Of a DNA stretch of 64,000 nt, positions 36,272-45,300 are shown one piece after another. The number at the start of each line of letters is the position of its first letter. Within the stretch, counting starts at the first letter, position 1. The DNA is from Luteibacter aegosomaticola (GTDB lineage: Bacteria > Pseudomonadota > Gammaproteobacteria > Xanthomonadales > Rhodanobacteraceae), in assembly GCF_023078475.1 (NCBI RefSeq), contig NZ_CP095741.1:558001-622000 (forward strand), read 5' to 3'. Position numbers and translations under genes: made by a program. The notes under the pieces were generated by a model. That model was not told where the DNA came from and searched no databases. It saw nothing but the letters and a program-made list of their open reading frames with translations.

Positions 36272-37208
36272 CCTTGCCGATCCACTCGACCACGTTGCGT
36301 ACGGTGTCACCGTAAAACGTGCGGTACATCTCTTCGCTGACGTAACCGATGTGCGGCGTGGCCAGCACGTTGGGCAGGCGGCGGAACGGATGGTCGGACG
36401 GTAAGGGTTCGGGCTCGTATACATCGACCGCCGCGCCGGCAAGCCGGCCGGTAGTCAGCGCTTCGATCAACGCCGCCTCATCGACGATGGGGCCGCGCGA
36501 GGTATTCACCAGGCGTGCCGTGGGCTTCATCAGGGCCAGCTCCTTGCGGCCCACGAGGCCTTCCGTCCGCTCGCTGAGCCTCACATGGATGCTGAGGACA
36601 TCGGCACGGGCGAACAGCGCATCCTTCTCCACGCGTTCCACGCCATGTTCGGTGGCGTGTTCGCTGGTCAGGTTCTGGCTCCACGCGATCACGTTCATGC
36701 CAAAGGCCTGGCCGATGCGGGCGACGGCAGAACCGATCCGGCCCAGCCCGAGGAGGGCCAGGGTCTTGCCCGCGAGCTCCACGCCCATGCCTTGCTGCCA
36801 GCCGCCCGCACGCACGGACGCGGTTTCGTTGGCGAGGTTGCGTGCGAGGCCCAGGATAGCGGCCCAGGTGAACTCGATCGTGGGCGTGGAGGCGTAGTTC
36901 GTGTTGACGACCTTGATGTTGCGAGCCGCCGCGGCGTCCAGATCGATGGACGCATTGGCACGGCCGGTCGACGCGATGAGGCGAAGGCGGGGCAGGGCGG
37001 CGATCAACGTGGCGGTCACTGGCGTGCGCTCGCGCATCACGCACACCACATCGAAGGGTGCGAGGCGCCGCGCCAGCGCGGCCTCATCCGCCACATGGTC
37101 GTGAAACACCACGACATCGGCCAGCGCATCAAGCGGGCCCCAATCGGCGCTCTGCCTTGCTACGTGCTGATAGTCATCCAGTACGGCTACGCGGAGTCGC
37201 TCGTTCAT
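36261..37208 (-). CDS. D-2-hydroxyacid dehydrogenase family protein
   Basis: 315 aa NAD-dependent dehydrogenase. The Rossmann motif GLGRIGSAVARIG lies near 153-165. The catalytic R (NTSRGPIVDE), E (DVYEPEPLP) and H (ATPHIGY) are all present. Acts on a 2-hydroxy acid such as glycerate or phosphoglycerate; the substrate cannot be told from sequence. Followed upstream, 10 bp away, by the VOC-family gene on the same strand, suggesting co-transcription. Confidence 0.88.
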   Translation of the reverse strand: MNERLRVAVLDDYQHVARQSADWGPLDALADVVVFHDHVADEAALARRLAPFDVVCVMRERTPVTATLIAALPRLRLIASTGRANASIDLDAAAARNIKVVNTNYASTPTIEFTWAAILGLARNLANETASVRAGGWQQGMGVELAGKTLALLGLGRIGSAVARIGQAFGMNVIAWSQNLTSEHATEHGVERVEKDALFARADVLSIHVRLSERTEGLVGRKELALMKPTARLVNTSRGPIVDEAALIEALTTGRLAGAAVDVYEPEPLPSDHPFRRLPNVLATPHIGYVSEEMYRTFYGDTVRNVVEWIGKVNP

Positions 37209-37218
37209 GTTCCGGCCC

Positions 37219-37638
37219 TCAACGTTTTGGCTGGATCAAATCCCAGCCGTTCCCGTAGAGATCCTCGAACACGACGACGCTGCCGTAGGGCTCGTGGCGC
37301 GGCTCTTCGCGGAACGTGACTCCATGGGCCAGCATGTGCGCGTGATCGCCCGCAAAATCTTCCGTTTCGAGGAACAGGAACACGCGGCCGCCCCCTTGCT
37401 TGCCCACGTGGGCGAGCTGTTCATCATTCACCGCCCTGGCCAGTAGCAGGCGCGTGCCTTGCGAGCCGCGCGGCGCCACGGTGACCCAGCGCTTGCCCGC
37501 GCCCTGCGGTGTGTCTTCGAGCAATTCGAAGCGCAGGGCCTGCGTGAAGAACGCAATGGCTTCGTCATAATCGCGGACGAGGAAGGCGATGGCGCCAAGT
37601 GACGACATGGGGAGGTTTTCCTGAATGAAAAAAGTCAT
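37219..37638 (-). CDS. VOC (glyoxalase/bleomycin resistance) family protein
   Basis: 139 aa, one vicinal-oxygen-chelate domain: AIAFLVRDYDEAIAFFTQ at the N-terminus and VVFEDLYGNGWDLIQ at the end, whose Glu is a usual metal ligand. Enzyme or drug-binding role unknown. Two starts are possible: ATG 37638 with AAGG seven bases upstream (used here), or ATG 37608 directly before the conserved domain. Confidence 0.82.
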   Translation of the reverse strand: MTFFIQENLPMSSLGAIAFLVRDYDEAIAFFTQALRFELLEDTPQGAGKRWVTVAPRGSQGTRLLLARAVNDEQLAHVGKQGGGRVFLFLETEDFAGDHAHMLAHGVTFREEPRHEPYGSVVVFEDLYGNGWDLIQPKR

Positions 37639-37662
37639 TATGCGCCTTCACAAAGCTAAACG

Positions 37663-37680
37663 CATTTGGACGGCCAAATG
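37663..37680. promoter_or_regulatory. Perfect inverted repeat in the divergent VOC / S53 peptidase spacer
   Basis: CATTTGG-ACGG-CCAAATG, seven-base arms with a four-base spacer, 25 bases upstream of the VOC start and about 150 upstream of the peptidase. Size and symmetry suit a dimeric regulator; the protein is not identified. Confidence 0.5.
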
Positions 37681-37833
37681 TGATGCCCGTCAAACCGTTC
37701 TTGCGAATGCCGGCGTAAGTTGGCGGAGCTGATCACTCTGACGCCAGGCAGTGCCAAAGGGGTGCCCGGATGGGGAGCAGGGAGCTCGGTGGAGATCCAG
37801 ATCCTTCACTTGGCCCATTAGGGAGTTGGTTGC

Positions 37834-40800
37834 ATGTCTCGCAGGTCTTCAGCATGGCTCGCTTTAGCGAGCCTGACGGCAGGTTGCGCCCTGTCGTTGC
37901 CCCTCGTCGCCGCCGATTTCAGTACCTCGGTGAAATCCGCCGCGAATCCCGCCACGCCACGACTCACCACCGCCGTCAGCGGTGCCAGTACGGCTACCCT
38001 CGTCGGATCGCGCCCGCGACAGGCCGCCGCGGCTAAAGATGCTGGCGCCGTACCAGCCAGCCAGGCGATCAGCAACATCACCCTCACGCTCAAGCGTGAC
38101 GATGACCATGAGAAGGCCTTCCGTGCGCTGCTCGCGCGGCAGACCAACCCGGCATCGCCCGATTTCCACCAGTGGCTCACCGGCAAGCAGATCGGCGAGC
38201 GCTTCGGGCCTTCCACCCAGGATATCCAGGGCCTGAAGACGTGGCTGCAAGGCCAGGGCCTGACCGTCAACAGCGTGTCGCAAGACCGCATGACGGTGTC
38301 GCTGTCCGGTAGCGCGGCTGCCGTGTCCAAGGCGTTCGCCACCGAGATCCACAGCTACACCGCGGATGGGGCACAGCGCTTCGCCAATACCACCGACGCG
38401 CGTGTTCCGGCGGCGGTCGCACCGTTGGTGCAGGGCGTGTCGCTGCACAACTTCTTCCCGGTTGCCCAGCACACGCCGATCGCCAAAGCGCGCCTTGATA
38501 GCAAGGCCGGCAAGTTCAAGACCGCCGCGGCTGATAATCCCAACTTCACGGTGCCGCCGGGCACGGTCAACACCGCGACGTCGTACGACATGGTGCCGGC
38601 CGACTTCAATACCGTGTACAACGTGAATCCGCTCTGGCAGCGCGACACGCCCGTGCGCGGCGCCGGCCAGACCGTGGTGGTGCTCGAGCGCACCAACGTG
38701 CAGCCCGACGACGTGGCTCACTTCCGTGCCGCCTTCCTGCCGAACAACGCGGCGGGCACGTTCTCCATCGTTCATCCGACGGGTTCCGGGAGCTCGCCCT
38801 GTACGGATCCCGGCCTGAACGGTGATGAAGGTGAAGCCGCGCTTGATGCGCAGTGGGCTGGCGCGGCTGCGCCGGACGCGAACATCGTGCTCGCCTCGTG
38901 CGCGGATTCCGGTGCTAGCTTCGGCCCGTTCATCGCGGCCATCCGCCTGCTGGATACGACGACGGACCTGCCGCCGCCGATCTTCAGCCTGAGCTACGGT
39001 GCCTGCGAAAGCGCCGATGCTTCCGATGCCTACCTCGCCGACATCATCTGGTCGTCGGCTGCGGCGCAGGGCGTTAGCGTCTACGTGTCGTCGGGTGATG
39101 GCGGTTCGACCCAGTGCGACCAGGGCGCGTTGTTCTGGTCGCAGAGCGGCGCGGCGATCAATGGCCTCGCGGCATCCACCTCGGCGGTCGCGATCGGCGG
39201 TACGGACTTCAACGACCGCGGTAAGCAGTCGACCTACTGGACCTCGACCAACCTGCCGAAGTACCAGTCGGCGGTGAGCTATATCCCGGAAATGACCTGG
39301 AACAACAGCTGCGCCAGCAGCCACCTGTACACGCTGCTCGGTTACCAGGATGGCATCACCGCCTGTAACGATAGCCAGGGCCGTGGACAGGACTTCCTGC
39401 AGGTCGGTGGCGCGGGCGGTGGCCCGAGCACGCTGTTCACCCAGCCGGAAGCCCAGATCGGCATCCATGGTTCCACCAACCACACCTCGCGCACCATTCC
39501 GGATATCTCGCTGTTCTCGGCCAACGGCCTGTATGGCCATGCGCTGGTGTTCTGCATGTCGGATACCGACAACGGCGGGACGGCTTGCGATTTCCGCGAT
39601 CCGGACTCGGTGTTCGCCAATTCGGCTGGCGGTACCTCATTCGCCGCACCGGCCATGGCTGGCGTGCAAGCCCTGCTCAACCAGGTGAACGGTGAGCGCA
39701 TCGGCAACCCGTTGAACGCGTTCTACGGTATCGCTGCGCGCCAGTACGGTACGGTTGGTTCGCCGAACAACGCCGTGCTCACCGCATGCAACGCGAACAA
39801 CGGCAACACCATCGCCGCCTCGTGCGTGTTCAACAACGTGATCGAAGGCGACATCGTGCAGCCCTGCGGTACAGGTTCGATCAACTGCGATACCGGGAGC
39901 AAGCTCAACAACATCGTGGGTATCGTCGAAGGTGGTGATACCACCACGCACACCCTCGTCCCGGCGTGGAAGGCAAACGTGGGTTACAGCATGGCTACGG
40001 GTCTCGGCTCGATCAATGCCAGCAACCTCGCCGACGCGGTGAAGACATGGAGTGCTCCGGCCAAGCGGAACTACGCCGCGCCCGCAGACTTCCTCTCGTT
40101 GAATAACCTCTTCACCAACGATGGTTACAGCGACTTCGCCTATGTCGATGGCGGCATGCTGCATTCGGTGTCGATGAAGGGCGCGGTAAGCCTGTACGAC
40201 CAGGCCCAGGCGATCGACCCGTCGCTCACTGTGGTGGGCTATGGCGATGTCGTGCCGGGATTGGATGCGCTCTCGCTGAAGTCCGGCGAACTGTTGCTGC
40301 TGGATGGAAACCACAAGCTCAATGTGTGGGTGTCGACCGGTACCGGCGGTTATTACACCTTTGTGGTGAACCGTGATATCCCGGCCACCTGGCAGTTCGT
40401 CGGCGTGGGCGTCCATGACGACAGCGGCGTACAGAAGCTGGTGTGGTTCGATACGGCTACGTCGTCCATCGTGTGGTGGGCGCTGGATCTTGATCCGACC
40501 ACCCAGAACGACATCATCGTGACCGGGCAGTCGTGGCCGAAGCAGGGCATCGCCGGCGGTCATCCGGTGCTGGCTGATGTGGATGGCGATGGTTACACCG
40601 ATATCGTGTGGACGCGCACCAACTCCACCGGCACCGCCCTGTGGCTGAGCGATCGTCGCGACGGCTTCGTGGAACACGCGCTGCCGGCGCATCCGGCAGG
40701 CGCCGTGCTCGTCGGCGTGGGCGATGTGGATGGCAATGGCACCACCGACCTGATCTGGACCGACAGTGCCGGCACCCAGCTCACCTGGTGGAACATGCAG

Positions 40801-41061
40801 GGCTTCCAGGTCACCGGCCAGCACAGCCAGGCGATCCCGGCAGGTGCGTCGCTCGCAGGCATCGGCGATTACGACGGTGACGGCGTGGCTGACATCCTGT
40901 GGCGCGGTGCCAACGGCAGCCTCGTCGACTGGCAAGGCAACGGCAACAGCTTCACCGCTGCCAAGGTAGCCGATGCCTTCGGTACCCCGCTCACGCTGGC
41001 CGCAAGCGCCACCGTGCCCGCCAACCGTTTCCAGGGCAGTCACCGCCTGGCTACGAAGTAA
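37834..41061 (+). CDS. Secreted S53 family peptidase (sedolisin/xanthomonalisin type) with C-terminal FG-GAP repeats
   Basis: 1075 aa preproenzyme. Signal peptide (about 1-28), a pro-kumamolisin activation domain to about residue 230, then the catalytic domain. Glu 334 and Asp 338 lie in GEAALDAQW, the oxyanion Asp in SSGDGG, and nucleophile Ser 602 in GGTSFAAP: a complete sedolisin triad for acid-active endopeptidase activity. The last 300 residues carry FG-GAP/VCBS-like repeats (DVDGDGYTDIVW, DVDGNGTTDLIW, DYDGDGVADILW), a beta-propeller-like region that may bind calcium or substrate. Probably secreted by the type II pathway. Shine-Dalgarno GGGAG upstream; ends in a terminator. Confidence 0.93.
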   Translation: MSRRSSAWLALASLTAGCALSLPLVAADFSTSVKSAANPATPRLTTAVSGASTATLVGSRPRQAAAAKDAGAVPASQAISNITLTLKRDDDHEKAFRALLARQTNPASPDFHQWLTGKQIGERFGPSTQDIQGLKTWLQGQGLTVNSVSQDRMTVSLSGSAAAVSKAFATEIHSYTADGAQRFANTTDARVPAAVAPLVQGVSLHNFFPVAQHTPIAKARLDSKAGKFKTAAADNPNFTVPPGTVNTATSYDMVPADFNTVYNVNPLWQRDTPVRGAGQTVVVLERTNVQPDDVAHFRAAFLPNNAAGTFSIVHPTGSGSSPCTDPGLNGDEGEAALDAQWAGAAAPDANIVLASCADSGASFGPFIAAIRLLDTTTDLPPPIFSLSYGACESADASDAYLADIIWSSAAAQGVSVYVSSGDGGSTQCDQGALFWSQSGAAINGLAASTSAVAIGGTDFNDRGKQSTYWTSTNLPKYQSAVSYIPEMTWNNSCASSHLYTLLGYQDGITACNDSQGRGQDFLQVGGAGGGPSTLFTQPEAQIGIHGSTNHTSRTIPDISLFSANGLYGHALVFCMSDTDNGGTACDFRDPDSVFANSAGGTSFAAPAMAGVQALLNQVNGERIGNPLNAFYGIAARQYGTVGSPNNAVLTACNANNGNTIAASCVFNNVIEGDIVQPCGTGSINCDTGSKLNNIVGIVEGGDTTTHTLVPAWKANVGYSMATGLGSINASNLADAVKTWSAPAKRNYAAPADFLSLNNLFTNDGYSDFAYVDGGMLHSVSMKGAVSLYDQAQAIDPSLTVVGYGDVVPGLDALSLKSGELLLLDGNHKLNVWVSTGTGGYYTFVVNRDIPATWQFVGVGVHDDSGVQKLVWFDTATSSIVWWALDLDPTTQNDIIVTGQSWPKQGIAGGHPVLADVDGDGYTDIVWTRTNSTGTALWLSDRRDGFVEHALPAHPAGAVLVGVGDVDGNGTTDLIWTDSAGTQLTWWNMQGFQVTGQHSQAIPAGASLAGIGDYDGDGVADILWRGANGSLVDWQGNGNSFTAAKVADAFGTPLTLAASATVPANRFQGSHRLATK

Positions 41062-41068
41062 CGCTATG

Positions 41069-41098
41069 CGGCCAGGGGCGTATGCCTCTGGCCGTTTT
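41069..41098 (+). terminator. Intrinsic terminator after the S53 peptidase
   Basis: Eleven-base stem CGGCCAGGGGC/GCCTCTGGCCG (one G-U pair), four-base loop, then TTTT, seven bases after the stop. Confidence 0.88.
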
Positions 41099-41191
41099 CT
41101 CCGAATCCAGCTATCGTCAAATTCAATACACCCGCTACGCCTCTACAGCATTTGTCTGCTGCACGCGCAAATTAGCGGGTTTTTTTATGTT

Positions 41192-42235
41192 TCATTGGGG
41201 CTTGCCCACAAGCCCTTTGAGCAAGCTCTCATGAAACTGTTCGGGCTCCTGCATCTGCGGTGCATGGCCTGCATCCGGGAACTGCACCAACGTGGCTTTC
41301 GGGATGGCGGCCACCGCCGCGCGCGCGAGCTCGGGGTAATGCCCCAGCGTTCCCTGGATGGCCGGCGGGGCGAAGTCCTTGCCGATGGCCGTGACGTCCT
41401 TATCGCCAATCATCAACAACGTCGGCATCTTCAGCTGGTTGAGTTCGTAGACCACCGGCTGGGTCAGGATCATGTCGTAGAGCAATGCCGAGTTCCAGGC
41501 CACGCGCTCACGGCCCGGGCCGCGGTACATGCCGGCCAGCATCTGCACGCTGGGCTCGTAGGCGTCGCGCCATTGCCCTGCGAAATACGTGGCCTTCTCG
41601 TAATTGCGGATCCGCTCGTCGGTCGTCTTCAGCTCGCGCTCGTACCACTGGTCGACCGAGATAGGCGGCACGCCCTTGGCGCGCCAGTCCTCCAGGCCGA
41701 TCGGATCGACCAGTACGAGCTGGTCCACCTGGTCCGGATAGCTAAGGGCGTAGCGGATGCCGAGCATGCCACCCGTGGAGTGGCCCATGACCGTGGCCTT
41801 GTCGATGTGCAGCGAGCGGAGCAGGTCGTTGGTGTTGCGCGCCAGCTGGGCGAAGGTGAACTGGTAGGCCTCCGGCTTGCTGGACTTGCAGAAGCCGATC
41901 TGGTCGACCGCGATCACGCGGAAGCCCGCCTTCGCGAGGACGCCGATGGTGGGGCCCCAGGTCGCCGAGCAGTAGTTCTTGCCGTGCAGGAGGACGACGG
42001 TGCGGCCATTGGCCTTGCCGCCTGCCGCGGGCACGTCCATGTACGCCATCTGCAGATCCTGGCGCTGGGAGCGGAAGGCGAAGCGCTGCACCGGGTAGGG
42101 GTAATCGAAGCCCTCGAGTTCCGGGCCGTAGACCGGAGCGGAAGCGGGCCCGTCGGCGGCCGATGCGTTAAAGGTAACGGAGAAGGCAAGGGCGGCCACG
42201 GCCGCTGCCGTCATCATCGGGAGGGTGCGGGTCAT
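41192..42235 (-). CDS. Exported alpha/beta hydrolase
   Basis: 347 aa. Signal peptide to about residue 27 (NASAAD). Alpha/beta-hydrolase fold: HGKNYCSATW oxyanion loop, nucleophile Ser 153 in GHSTGG, acid in IGDKD, and His in DAGHAPQ. Likely a periplasmic esterase or lipase-like enzyme; substrate unknown. The open frame extends upstream, but the ATG at 42235 directly precedes the signal. Divergent from the alpha-2-macroglobulin gene. Confidence 0.85.
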   Translation of the reverse strand: MTRTLPMMTAAAVAALAFSVTFNASAADGPASAPVYGPELEGFDYPYPVQRFAFRSQRQDLQMAYMDVPAAGGKANGRTVVLLHGKNYCSATWGPTIGVLAKAGFRVIAVDQIGFCKSSKPEAYQFTFAQLARNTNDLLRSLHIDKATVMGHSTGGMLGIRYALSYPDQVDQLVLVDPIGLEDWRAKGVPPISVDQWYERELKTTDERIRNYEKATYFAGQWRDAYEPSVQMLAGMYRGPGRERVAWNSALLYDMILTQPVVYELNQLKMPTLLMIGDKDVTAIGKDFAPPAIQGTLGHYPELARAAVAAIPKATLVQFPDAGHAPQMQEPEQFHESLLKGLVGKPQ

Positions 42236-42369
42236 CACAGGGTGCTGCCGTCTAGGGGATGTCTGATTATCCCTTCCAGGTCTGCCCGCAGCACGTGAAC
42301 AGCCATCCGGCCGCCTCGCCTGCGCCATAATTTCCTGCGACACTGTATGCAGTAACCGGGGAAACAACC

Positions 42370-45300
42370 ATGTCGATCCAAGGAAAGACCCGCCGTATTC
42401 GCGGCGGATTCGTCGTGTGCGTCCTGCTTGCCGTCATCGCTGTCACCAGCGGCTGCGGCAAGAACGAAGGTGACAAGCCCGAACTTCAGGGCGCTGCCGC
42501 CAGCAAGGCCAACGCAGTACCTACTGACCGCCTCGTCATCATGTCGGCGGCCAGCCGCTATCAGGACAACCAGTCGCAACTGGTCCTGAAGTTCAACGAG
42601 AAGCTCGCGTCGTCGCAGGAGTTCGACTCCCGCATCGATGTCGTCGACAAGGACGGCGCGCCGGTGAAGGGCAGCTGGCAGCTCGAGGATGACCAGCAGA
42701 CGCTGGTGTTCCCGTATGTGCAGGCCAACCAGCACTACGGTGTCACCGTGCACCCCTCGCTGCTCGCCGCCAGTGGCCACGCCCTGAGCGCCGATGAGCG
42801 CAAGGATGTGTTCTCCGGCGACCTGCCACCCGCGCTGGGCTTCGCCTCGCACGGCAGCGTGCTGCCCGCACGCGGCGCACGTGGCCTGCCGGTGGTCTCC
42901 ATGAACGTGGAAGACGCCAATATTGAGTTCTTCCGCATCCATGACGATGCGCTGTCGAAGCTCTTCTGCAGCTACCCCGGCCAGAAGCGTCGCGGCGACT
43001 ATGAGCTCGACCACGATCCGTACAACTACGAACACTGCAACGACGGTGACCAGACGCCCGAGGCGCTGACCCGCATCGCCGATTCGGTCTACGCGAACCA
43101 CTACACCCTGAAGGGTGAGCCGAACGCGCGCACCGTCAGCTACATCCCCGTGCAGGACATCGCCCAGCTGAAGCAGCCGGGCGTGTACATGGCGGTGCTC
43201 CGCCGTGGCGGCGTGTTCCGCGATGAGTACGACACCGCCACGTTCTTCGTGAGCGATATCGGCCTGCACCTGCGCGTGTACAAGGACAACGCGCTGCTGC
43301 ACGTGGCCTCGCTGGAAGGCGGCACGCCGATTTCGGGCGTCGATATCGATATCACCGACGAAACAGGCGCCTCGAAGCTGCACGCCAAGTCCGACAAGGA
43401 CGGCAACGCGCTGCTGGCGTACAAGCCCGACCGCAATGACGTGCTGATCGCCCGCCACGACAAGGACGTGTCGGTGCTGCCGTTCAACCGCCCGGCGCTC
43501 GACGTCTCCAACTTCGATGTCAGCGGCCGCCGCCAGGCGCCGTTCGAGGTGTATGCGTGGTCCGGTCGCGATCTTTACCGTCCGGGTGAAGACATGCGCG
43601 TCTCCGCGCTGCTCCGCGACTACGACGGCAAGGCCATGAAGGCCCAGCCCGTCTACGTGCGCTTGAAGCAGCCGGATGGCCGTGCCCTGGCCGATACGAA
43701 GATCGAACCGCGCGACCTCAACTATTTCGAGCTGAAGCAGACCCTGCCCGCGGATGCGGCCACGGGCCTGTGGCAGCTCGAGTTCCGCCTGGACCCGGCC
43801 AGCAAGGAATCCGTGCAGGCCTTCCCGTTCCACGTGGAAGAGTTCCTGCCCGAGCGCCTCAAGGTCACCCTGGACGCGCAGCAGGCGCGCGTCATGGCGG
43901 GCGAAGCGCTGAACATGTCGGTGGCCTCGAGCTACCTGTTCGGTGCGCCGGCCTCGGATAACCGCTTCACCGCACGCCTGTTCGTGAAGCCAGAGCAGCA
44001 CCCGGTCGCGGCGATGAAGGACACCTTCTTCGGTGACCCGCTCGCGCCCAGCAGCACGCCCAGCGAAGATGCGGTGGACGTCCACCTGGACGAGAAGGGC
44101 GAGACCACGCAGGAGCTCGCCATGCCGAGCGACCTGCCGGCCACGACGCCTTACGCGATGGTGGTCTCGGGCAGCGTCTACGAATCCGGCGGCCGCGCGG
44201 TGACCCGCGTGCTGAACCGCACCTTCTGGCCCGCGCCGGAGCTGGTGGGCGTGCGCCCGCTGTTCGATCCGAAGCAGGGTGCGGAGAGCGAGGCGAACGC
44301 CTCGTTCGAAATCGTCCGCGCGAATGTGGACGGCAAGCTCGTCGCCGGCCAGCACCTCAAGGTGCGCCTGCAGCGCGAAGTGCGCGACTTCTACTGGATG
44401 TACGAGCACGGCGACGACTGGAAATCCAACCAGAATGTCTCCCTGCAGCTGATTGAAGAGCGTGACATCGATGTGGCCGCAGGCCAGCGGGCCAAGGTGG
44501 ATTTCCCCGTGGAATGGGGTGGCTACCGCCTCGAGGTCTACGACCCGGCCACCAAGCTCACCACGAACTTCCCGTTCTTCGCCGGCTACAGCTGGGAAGA
44601 CCAGAACCTGGGTAAGGAAGCCCGCCCGGACAAGGTGAAGCTTGCCCTGGACAAGGCCCGCTACCGCACCGGCGATACGCTGAAGGTGACCGTGACGCCG
44701 CCGCAGCCGGGCCCGGGCGTCCTGCTCGTCGAAAGCGACCATCTGCTTTACACCAAGGACATCGACGCCAAGGCTGGCAGCACCTTCGAGATCCCGGTCA
44801 CGGCCGATTGGGAGCGCCACGACGTCCACGTCGTCGCGCTGGTGTTCCGTGGTGGCAAGGCCACGGACAAGACCACACCCGCACGTGCCATGGGTATCGA
44901 GCACGTCACGATGGACCGTAACGACCGCCAGCTGCCGCTGACGCTGCAGGCCCCGGCCACGATGCGTCCGGGCCAGCCGCTCGCCGTTACCGTGCATGCC
45001 GATGGCATCGCAGGGCAGAAGGGCTTCGTCACGCTGGCTGCCGTGGACCAGGGCGTACTCAACATCACCAACTACCCGGTGCCCGATGCGTGGGCATGGA
45101 TGTTCGCCCCGCGCGCCATGGTCATCGATGCGTATGACCTGTACAGCCGCGTGATCGAAGCCATGGATGGTGCGGTCGCCAAGGTGCGCTACGGTGGTGA
45201 CATGTCCGGCGATGGCTTGCCGCATGCACAGCGCCCGAATCCGAAGATCAAGATCGTCGATCTCTTCGCCGGCCCCGTGCAGTTCGATGCCAGCGGCAAT

